This document shows positions 8,921-15,758 of a stretch of 64,000 nt of DNA, piece by piece (within the stretch, counting starts at the first letter, position 1; every line of letters begins with the position of its first letter). The DNA is from Candidatus Flavonifractor merdavium (lineage in GTDB: Bacteria; Bacillota; Clostridia; Oscillospirales; Oscillospiraceae). The position numbers and the translations under genes are program-made. The notes under the pieces were generated by a model, which was not told the DNA's origin, made no database searches, and saw only the letters and a program-made list of their open reading frames with translations. Location of the stretch: the NCBI GenBank assembly GCA_019119335.1, contig DWXF01000044.1, forward strand, positions 1-64,000. The letters are read 5' to 3'.

Positions 8921-9643
8921 TTACCGAAAAGCCAGCCGGACCTCCAGGTCGGCGGCCAGAGCCCCGTCCACAAAGACCTGCCCCCGGCAGAAGGCGATGG
9001 CCCGGGAGGGTTTTTCCTCCAGGAGGGACACATGGATGTCCAGGGTCTCTCCCGGCAGGATCTTGCGGCGGAAGGTGGCCTCCCGCACCCCCATGAACAG
9101 GGGAAGGGTGCCCGCGTACCGCTGGGCGGACATCATCAGAATGTCCGCGGCCTGGGCCACCGCCTCGATGGTGTAGATGCCGGGAAGAACCGGCGAGCCG
9201 GGAAAGTGGCCGGCAAAGGCGGGCAAGTCGGGCCGGGCCAGAAAGGAGGCCACAACCTCCTCGCCGGGCACCAGGCGGCTCACCTCGTCGATGAACAGCA
9301 TGGGTGGGCGGTGGGGCAGGATCTCCAGCACCTGCTGGTGGGTCAGCGTGAGCACCTCCTGCTCCTGCAGGGCAAGGGTAAGCTTTTCCTTGGACGGCAG
9401 CAGATCCTCCCAGCCGTTGAGGGGGATGAGGCGGCCGGCCGGAACGGCCAGATCGCTGGTGTTGGCGCAGCGGGAGGGGCAGCCGCACACCACCAGCGCC
9501 GCCGGATAGGGGACGCCGGGAAGGGCGTTGACAAACTCCACCTCGGGGAAGAAGGAGCCCAGCCGCTTGACCAGGGCCACCCGGTCGTATCTGGAATTAC
9601 AGCCTCCGCAGTAGCGGACGCCTACCTGACGCTTATCCGCCAT
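8921..9643 (-). CDS. fusion of a Cys-rich N-terminal domain with a FabZ/hotdog dehydratase-like domain
   Basis: N-terminal YCGGCNSRYDR...VVCGCPSRCAN. C-terminal ILPHRPPMLFIDEV...FAGHFPGSPVLPGIYTIEAVAQAADIL matches the FabZ catalytic His/Glu context. Confidence 0.82.
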   Translation of the reverse strand: MADKRQVGVRYCGGCNSRYDRVALVKRLGSFFPEVEFVNALPGVPYPAALVVCGCPSRCANTSDLAVPAGRLIPLNGWEDLLPSKEKLTLALQEQEVLTLTHQQVLEILPHRPPMLFIDEVSRLVPGEEVVASFLARPDLPAFAGHFPGSPVLPGIYTIEAVAQAADILMMSAQRYAGTLPLFMGVREATFRRKILPGETLDIHVSLLEEKPSRAIAFCRGQVFVDGALAADLEVRLAFR

Positions 9644-9917
9644 GGCGCATTTTCAGAATGGCGCGGGCCTCGTCGAGCAGGTCCTCGCTGATGTCCTGAA
9701 CCAGGACGGCCTGTTTGATCTGGGGGAGATGCTCGGTCAGTGTGGTCTGGATCAGCTCCTCGGTGGTCAGGTCGGCGGCGGGGCAGCCGGCACATTTGCC
9801 CTTGAGCTTGAAGCGGACCACGCCGTCCTCCACCTCCACGACCTCCATGTCGCCGCCGTGGGTGCGCAGAAGGGGACGCACGTGCTCGTCCAGCACGGCT
9901 TCAATCTCCTCATACAT
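9633..9917 (-). CDS. NifU C-terminal domain-type Fe-S scaffold protein
   Basis: VRPLLRTHGGDMEVVEVEDGVVRFKLKGKCAGCPAADLTTEELIQTTL with CxxC; overlaps the next gene by 11 nt. Confidence 0.88.
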   Translation of the reverse strand: MYEEIEAVLDEHVRPLLRTHGGDMEVVEVEDGVVRFKLKGKCAGCPAADLTTEELIQTTLTEHLPQIKQAVLVQDISEDLLDEARAILKMRHGG

Positions 9918-9935
9918 AGCGGATAACCTCCTTTG

Positions 9936-9979
9936 TTAAAAAACCGGGGGGACGGCGGAACACCGCCGCCCCCCCGGTT
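9936..9979 (-). terminator. terminator-like hairpin between abfD and the nifU-like gene
   Basis: 17-position stem (one A/C mismatch) AACCGGGGGGaCGGCGG-aaca-CCGCCGcCCCCCCGGTT; on the minus strand followed by TTTTTT and then the RBS AAAGGAGG of the next gene. Confidence 0.82.
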
Positions 9980-10003
9980 ATCGGTTTTGCTGTTGGGTTG
10001 GTC

Positions 10004-11455
10004 TTACTCCTGGATATGAGCGATGGCCTTGGCCAGGGCCTTCTTCTGGGCCAGGTTGCCCTGACGGGAGATCATGATGCGCTGAGCCTGGGGAGAGCCG
10101 GCGCCGTGCATGGACTCGGTGCGGTAGCCGACAGCGGCGGTGCCCAGGGACAGGTTCTCGATGAGGCGCAGAATGCGCAGCCGGTTCTCGGTGGAGACGG
10201 TGGACACGCCGCGCAGGTACTTGTCGATGACGGGCCCCAGCTTCTCGTCGCGGAAGTCGGCCTCGCCGGGAGCGGTGACCATCAGGCCGCCGGCAATGTC
10301 CTCGGCCAGACGGACGATCTCATAGGGGAAGCGGGTGACGTTCTGCTTGCAGACGTTGGCCAGCAGCAGGTCGATCATGTAGTTGCCGCTCTCGGTGGGA
10401 GCGCCCTCGGCGGAGCAGGCGATGCCGCAGCAGTACAGGGTCTCGTTCAGGTGGGTCATCTCGATGAGCTTATCCTTGATGTGGGAGGCCTTGGCGGCGC
10501 CGTTGTAGTCGGCGGCCACGGCGGCGGCGCCGATGAGCACGTCGCCCACGCCAACCTTACAGCCGCCGTAGCTCTGGCGGTGATAGCCGGCGAAACGCTC
10601 CACCAGCATGCCGGCGAACTCGGTCTCGCCGTTCATGAAGATGCGGTCATTGGGAACGAACACATGGTCAAACACGGTAAGGGCTTCCACGCCGCCGAAC
10701 TCGGCGTTGCCCACGTCCATCTCGCTGCCTTCCAGCTTGCGGGTGTCGCAGCTCTGGCGGCCGATGATCATGAACAGACCCTTGGTGTCCAGAGGCACGG
10801 CGAAGGAGATGGCATAATCCTTGTCGTCGGGACCCATGGACTGGGTGGGCATCACGATGACCTCGTGGCTGTTGATGATGCCGGTCTGGTGGGCCTTGGC
10901 GCCGCAGACCACAACGCCGTCCTCACGGCGCTCCACCACATGCAGGAACATATCGGGATCGTCCTGGGCGTGGGGGGCCTTGGAGCGGTCGCCCTTGACG
11001 TCGGTCATGGCGCCGTCCACGGTCAGGTCGTTCTCCTGGCAGTAGAGCATGAACTTCTTGAAGTTCTCATGATAGTTGGTGCCGTACTTCTTGTCGATCT
11101 CATAGGTGGTGGAGTACTCGGCGTTGAAGGCGTCCATGCCCACGCAGCGCTGGAAGCAGGCGGCGGTCTTCTGGCCCAGCAGACGCTGCATCTTCACCTT
11201 GTTGCGCAGGTCCTCGGTGGAGCGGTGAATGTGGGTGAAGCGGTTGATGCGCTCGCCGGTCTCGGGGGAGACAGCGGTCATCAGGTCCTGATACTCGGGC
11301 ATCTGAGCCAGATCATAGGTCATGCGCACGCTGTTCAGAGAGGGGCGGAGGATGGGGTTATCGACAGGATTCTCCACCTTCTTGCCGAACATGTAGATCT
11401 CCATGGGGATCTTGCGTATGCTTTCGATGTACTGCTCACCAGTCATGAGTGCCAT
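10004..11455 (-). CDS. abfD: 4-hydroxybutyryl-CoA dehydratase / vinylacetyl-CoA delta-isomerase
   Basis: Highly characteristic: CFQRCVGMDA and HRQSYGGCKVGVGDVLIGAA preserve the Cys/Cys and His-x6-Cys [4Fe-4S] ligand pattern of AbfD; MTGEQYIESIRK N-terminus. Confidence 0.93.
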   Translation of the reverse strand: MALMTGEQYIESIRKIPMEIYMFGKKVENPVDNPILRPSLNSVRMTYDLAQMPEYQDLMTAVSPETGERINRFTHIHRSTEDLRNKVKMQRLLGQKTAACFQRCVGMDAFNAEYSTTYEIDKKYGTNYHENFKKFMLYCQENDLTVDGAMTDVKGDRSKAPHAQDDPDMFLHVVERREDGVVVCGAKAHQTGIINSHEVIVMPTQSMGPDDKDYAISFAVPLDTKGLFMIIGRQSCDTRKLEGSEMDVGNAEFGGVEALTVFDHVFVPNDRIFMNGETEFAGMLVERFAGYHRQSYGGCKVGVGDVLIGAAAVAADYNGAAKASHIKDKLIEMTHLNETLYCCGIACSAEGAPTESGNYMIDLLLANVCKQNVTRFPYEIVRLAEDIAGGLMVTAPGEADFRDEKLGPVIDKYLRGVSTVSTENRLRILRLIENLSLGTAAVGYRTESMHGAGSPQAQRIMISRQGNLAQKKALAKAIAHIQE

Positions 11456-11510
11456 AAGTCAGAACTTCCTTTCTCATTTAAATTTCAGTTATGGACTGAA
11501 AATTTCAGGA

Positions 11511-12914
11511 TTAATTTTGGTTGTTCTCGCTGGAGGCGGAAACGGCGGCCTGCTGAGGCTGCTCCTTCTTCTTGCCCTCAAACAGCAGGAAGAACAGGAT
11601 GAGACCAACGGCCAGGCCCCAGGCGGCGCCCTGGATGGCCAGCACGGCGCCCATAACGCCGCAGATACCGCGCTCAATATCGGTGCGGCACATATTCATA
11701 GCCAGCTGGGTGCAGATGAAGCCCTGAACGATCAGGGTCAGGGACAGAGCCACAGGCAGCACGGGCTGCAGCAGGGAGGAAATGGGGATCAGGGCCACGC
11801 AGATGAAGGTGGACCAGCGGAAGGTGCCGGCGCCGCTGTAGATGGACTCCATGGCCTTGGGACCCTCTTTGTATCGCTGAGACACAGCGGCGGTGACAGC
11901 CGCCCACAGGGGGCCGCAGGTCTGGGTGTAGGGGCAGCAGATGGCCATGGCCACGTTGCGGATACCGCTGATGACGTTGGAGCGGTTGGCGTTGAAGTCG
12001 ATCTTCTCGTCCTGACGGATCTCGTCAGCGCTGGCAATGAGCTCCTCAGAGGTAACGAAGTCGCCGAAGGCGATGATGTACACCACGATAGCGGTGGGGA
12101 TGGCGGCGAGCCAAGTGGTGGCGCTGGGCCAGCCGATGGCGAAGGGAGAGAGCTGGTTCCAGATGTTGCCGAACTCAGGAATCTTGAACAGGGGCCACCA
12201 CTGCACGTCGGGGATAGCCAGCTCGCCCACGATGGGGCCCAGCACGATGCCGATGATGATGGCGGGCAGCATGCCGAACTTGCCGATAACATCAATGACC
12301 TTGTTCTGTCTGCGCATCTTGGCCCAGATGGGGCTGAACAGGCAGAAGTAGGCGATCAGCACGCCCACGGTAATGGAAATGGGATAGGTCCAGTAACGGC
12401 CCGTGGCGCTGATCTCGCCGATGATGGCGGACAGACCGCCGCCCATCAGCACGCCGGCCTTCACGGAGTTGGGTACCAGATGGACCATCTTGCCGCCGAT
12501 GCCGGTGATACCGAACACCAGGAAGATGACGCCCAGAATGAGCTGCATGGCGATCAACGCCTGCGTCCGTTCCGGTCCCATGGCGTAACCGTCTTCCAGG
12601 AAGGCGGTGATGAGGGGAATAGCGGGGGTAATCCAGCCGGGGACCACCGGGTCGCCCAGCAGTACATGCAAGTTATAGAAGAAGCCGTTGATGATAACCA
12701 TGGAGAGCGCCACTTCGTAGCTGACACCCAGCACTTCGGTCAGCACGGGGATGGCGCCCAGACATGTGGCACACATAAAGACAGCCTGCACCATTTCGGG
12801 TATGGACCAGGCGTAGTGGATGAACGGAAGACGGATCTTGAAAATACCGGCTTTCCAATAGGGCTGCTCCTCGCCGTATTTGCGGTAGCGGCTGACGAAT
12901 TGTTCGTTTGCCAT
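11511..12914 (-). CDS. NCS2 (xanthine/uracil permease)-like membrane transporter
   Basis: Polytopic protein with PGWITPAIPLITAFLEDGY, GITGIGGKMVHLVPNSVKAGVLMGGGLSAI and NVISGIRNVAMAICCPYTQTCGPLWAA. Substrate unknown. Confidence 0.65.
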   Translation of the reverse strand: MANEQFVSRYRKYGEEQPYWKAGIFKIRLPFIHYAWSIPEMVQAVFMCATCLGAIPVLTEVLGVSYEVALSMVIINGFFYNLHVLLGDPVVPGWITPAIPLITAFLEDGYAMGPERTQALIAMQLILGVIFLVFGITGIGGKMVHLVPNSVKAGVLMGGGLSAIIGEISATGRYWTYPISITVGVLIAYFCLFSPIWAKMRRQNKVIDVIGKFGMLPAIIIGIVLGPIVGELAIPDVQWWPLFKIPEFGNIWNQLSPFAIGWPSATTWLAAIPTAIVVYIIAFGDFVTSEELIASADEIRQDEKIDFNANRSNVISGIRNVAMAICCPYTQTCGPLWAAVTAAVSQRYKEGPKAMESIYSGAGTFRWSTFICVALIPISSLLQPVLPVALSLTLIVQGFICTQLAMNMCRTDIERGICGVMGAVLAIQGAAWGLAVGLILFFLLFEGKKKEQPQQAAVSASSENNQN

Positions 12915-13003
12915 GTGCGTTCCCTCTTTCTCACCCCAAAGCAGGAGTTTTTTCGTTCCCGTTACGACAGTTGGCCAACTGCTTCGTGACGGTCTTTAAT
13001 TAT

Positions 13004-13020
13004 TGCATAGCGCGTGCCAA
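13004..13020 (-). promoter_or_regulatory. sigma-54 (-24/-12) promoter candidate for the permease-abfD operon
   Basis: Minus strand TTGGCACGCGCTATGCA: GG-N10-GC spacing and near-match to TTGGCACG-N4-TTGCW, adjacent to a sigma-54 enhancer-binding protein gene. Confidence 0.85.
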
Positions 13021-13027
13021 CTTATGA

Positions 13028-13070
13028 AAAAATGTCCAATCCATTGTGTCTCAATGGATTGGACATTTTT
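13028..13070. repeat. 19-bp perfect inverted repeat with 5-nt spacer
   Basis: AAAAATGTCCAATCCATTG-tgtct-CAATGGATTGGACATTTTT, between the EBP gene and the -24/-12 promoter; terminator and/or regulator site. Confidence 0.85.
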
Positions 13071-13091
13071 AGAAAAATTTGCGGATTGAGG

Positions 13092-13115
13092 GCTTGCTGC
13101 ATTTTTGCAGCAAGC
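13092..13115. promoter_or_regulatory. 10-bp inverted repeat, possible upstream activating site
   Basis: GCTTGCTGCA-tttt-TGCAGCAAGC. The core TTTTGCAGC recurs at about 13185-13193 and 13205-13213. Confidence 0.45.
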
Positions 13116-13200
13116 TTTTTGGAGAAGGAAAGGTTAGCCTAACTTAAAACCGTTGTTTCCCAACAAATTTGATAGGTGATGCGCTTTTGCAGCGCTTGTT

Positions 13201-14628
13201 TCATTTTTGCAGCATCGCTTCAAACTTGCGGCGCTTGCGCACAAAGGTGGCGCTGTCCATCCCCAGACTGGCCGCTGCGGCCCGCACCGTTCCGTATTTG
13301 GCATAGGCCCGGCAGATATATTTGTACTCAAAGCGGGCCACCTGCAGCTTGAGGTCCACAGCGCCCATATCGTCGGCGTCGTTCAGTTCCCCGCCGAAGT
13401 GGCAGGCGATAGGCAGGTCCGTGGAGGAGATCTCGTCCCCGATGCTCAGAATCACCGCCTGCTCCACCACGTTTTTCAGCTCCCGGACGTTGCCGGGCCA
13501 GGAGTACTGGTGGAGCAGCTCCATGGCTCCCTTGCTGAAGGTCTTGTGATAGCGGTATTTTCGATTCAGGTCCCGCAGGAAGGTCTCTACCAGCGGGCGG
13601 ATGTCCTCCTTGCGCTCCCGCAGGGGCGGGATGACCAGCGGCACCACGTTCAGCCGGTAGTACAGGTCCTCCCGGAAGGTCTTTTCGTGGACCATCTCCA
13701 ACAAATTCCGGTTGGTGGCGGCGATGATGCGCACGTCCACGGGGATGGAGCGTACGCCGCCCACCCGCCGCACCTGCATTTCCTGCAGCACCCGCAGCAG
13801 ATGGACCTGCATCTCCAGGGGGAGATCACCCACCTCGTCCAAAAATACTGTGCCCTTGTTGGCGCTTTCAAACACACCCATTTTGCCCTCCCGGCTGGCG
13901 CCGGTAAAGGCCCCTTTCTCATAGCCGAAGAGTTCGCTTTCAATCAGGGTGGCGGGAATGGCGCCGCAGTTGATGCCGATGAAGCTCTGCTCCGCGCGGG
14001 CGGAGTTTTCGTAGATGTAGCGGGCAAACTGCTCCTTGCCCACGCCGGTCTCGCCCAGCAGCAGGATGGTGGTGTCCAGAGCGGCCACCTTCTGGGCCTT
14101 GGCCATGACCTCCAGGGTGTGGGGATCCCTGGCCACCATGGCGGATACGAATTTCTGGTTGCGCTGCAGAAAGTCCATCTCGGAACGGCGGCGGGTTTCG
14201 CTCTCCTGGTAGCGCTCCCGCAGGCGGTAGATTTCCGTGATGTCCCGCACCATGGTGATGATCATGGTGATGTTGCCCGCCTCGTCAAAATGGGGCGTGC
14301 TGGTGATCAGCGCCCGTTTTCCCGTGCGGAAGGTCTGCTCCAGCGTGACCGGGCGGCGGCTTTTCAGCACGCACAGCGAGCCGGAACGGTCGATGAGCCC
14401 CGAGGCGATGATCTCCCGCATGTTTTTCCCCAGCACATTTTCCCGCCGCAGGCCGGAGACCTCCTCGTAGGCCTGGTTGATCAGAATGGTGTTGGCGTCT
14501 CCGTCTGTGATGTAAAGTCCGTCATAGATGCTGTTCAGAATGGCGAACAGCTGAAAGTTGATCTCCTTCTGGCTGCCTCGCAGCAGCGTGGAGCTCTCGT
14601 CCAGAAAAATACGTCCGGATTCCTGCAT
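13201..14628 (-). CDS. PAS-domain sigma-54-dependent transcriptional regulator (enhancer-binding protein)
   Basis: PAS region (DGLYITDGDANTILINQAYEEVSGLRRENVLGKN); AAA+ motifs GETGVGKEQFARYIYENS, ELFGYEKGAFTGAS (intact GAFTGA), GTVFLDEVGDLPLEMQ; C-terminal HTH-like region. Confidence 0.93.
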   Translation of the reverse strand: MQESGRIFLDESSTLLRGSQKEINFQLFAILNSIYDGLYITDGDANTILINQAYEEVSGLRRENVLGKNMREIIASGLIDRSGSLCVLKSRRPVTLEQTFRTGKRALITSTPHFDEAGNITMIITMVRDITEIYRLRERYQESETRRRSEMDFLQRNQKFVSAMVARDPHTLEVMAKAQKVAALDTTILLLGETGVGKEQFARYIYENSARAEQSFIGINCGAIPATLIESELFGYEKGAFTGASREGKMGVFESANKGTVFLDEVGDLPLEMQVHLLRVLQEMQVRRVGGVRSIPVDVRIIAATNRNLLEMVHEKTFREDLYYRLNVVPLVIPPLRERKEDIRPLVETFLRDLNRKYRYHKTFSKGAMELLHQYSWPGNVRELKNVVEQAVILSIGDEISSTDLPIACHFGGELNDADDMGAVDLKLQVARFEYKYICRAYAKYGTVRAAAASLGMDSATFVRKRRKFEAMLQK

Positions 14629-14653
14629 CAGTCATCCCTCCGTTGTCGTGCCG

Positions 14654-15226
14654 TCAGCCCTTGGGTACGTTCCCTTCCAGAATCACCAGGGGCATGCCGC
14701 ATTTTTGGGTGATGAAGCCGTCAAAACGGTCCAGCTCCTCCGCGCCGGAAAAAGCGGAGACCGGAATGATATAGGCGCCCTGGGAGAAATAGAGGAACCG
14801 CCACTGGGGCAGGGCGGCCAGATGGGTCACCTCTTTGTAGCGGGCCGTGGCCGTGGTGTCGCCCACCTTGGCCCGGATCCGGTCGCCCTGGAACAGGAAT
14901 TCCACCTGAGCGGGGTATTCGCCCTTCCGCTTGGCGTCCCGGATGGCCTTGCGGCAGGTCTTGTGCTGGGCCCGCATGGCGCCCAGGGGAATGACCGCGA
15001 ACTGCAGCACGGCGAAGGCAATGCCGCCGATGCGGACAGGCAGCGGGGAGGTATTCCAGTTGAATATCAGCAGAATTACAATGATTGCCGCAATGCTGAA
15101 CAGGGCGGGGTAGGCCATGACCTCCATCCGGTGCTTCTGAAAGAGCTTCCACGTGGCTTTGGCCATGGCCCGATAGGCCGATTCGTCATAGGTGCTTTTT
15201 ATGAGAATGTCGGTTTCCGCGTGCAT
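14654..15226 (-). CDS. YcxB-like membrane protein
   Basis: Two hydrophobic segments followed by a YcxB-like C-terminal region (GDTTATARYKEVTHLAALPQWRFLYFSQGAYIIPVSAF). Confidence 0.6.
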   Translation of the reverse strand: MHAETDILIKSTYDESAYRAMAKATWKLFQKHRMEVMAYPALFSIAAIIVILLIFNWNTSPLPVRIGGIAFAVLQFAVIPLGAMRAQHKTCRKAIRDAKRKGEYPAQVEFLFQGDRIRAKVGDTTATARYKEVTHLAALPQWRFLYFSQGAYIIPVSAFSGAEELDRFDGFITQKCGMPLVILEGNVPKG

Positions 15227-15325
15227 GGGATGATCTCCTCCGATCTGTGCATTATGAAGGCATTGTACAGCGAAACAGAAAACTTATCAAGTCCGCAAAT
15301 GAAACCCAGCGCTGACAAAAATGGG

Positions 15326-15377
15326 TTGACAATGCTGTCTACATGATATAGACTATAAATGTCTACAAGATGAAGAC
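15326..15377 (+). promoter_or_regulatory. promoter with two tandem BlaI/MecI-type operator candidates
   Basis: TTGACA at 15326-15331; GTCTACATGATATAGAC (15337-15353) and GTCTACAAGATGAAGAC (15361-15377), just upstream of a blaI-like gene. Confidence 0.75.
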
Positions 15378-15392
15378 AAGGAGGGGACGGCC

Positions 15393-15758
15393 ATGAAGGC
15401 CTATCGTTTGGGGGCGGTGGAGGCCAGGTTTGCGGACCTGATCTGGGCCAACGCCCCGCTGACCACCGGGGAGCTGGTCAAGCTGTGCCAAAAGGAGCTG
15501 CAGTGGAAGCGGACCACCACCTACACGGTGTTGAAGCGGCTGTGTGAGCGGGAGATCTTTGAGACCAGGGACAGCGTGGTGACGGCAAAGCTCTCCCGGC
15601 AGGCGTTTTACGCCTGCCAGAGCGAGGAATTTGTGGAGGAGTCCTTCGGCGGCTCCCTGCCCGCCTTTCTGGCGGCCTTTACCGCCAGAAAAAAGCTGTC
15701 CCAGGCTGATGTGGCGGAGCTTAGGAGAATGATTGAGTCCTATGAAGAGGGGGAGTGA
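15393..15758 (+). CDS. BlaI/MecI/CopY family transcriptional repressor
   Basis: Winged-helix sequence IWANAPLTTGELVKLCQKELQWKRTTTYTVLKRLCEREIFETRD. Confidence 0.9.
   Translation: MKAYRLGAVEARFADLIWANAPLTTGELVKLCQKELQWKRTTTYTVLKRLCEREIFETRDSVVTAKLSRQAFYACQSEEFVEESFGGSLPAFLAAFTARKKLSQADVAELRRMIESYEEGE

Noticed and set aside
9998-12989. Long plus-strand ORFs (534 and 528 aa) opposite abfD and the permease
   Set aside because: Antisense shadow ORFs of well-supported coding genes.
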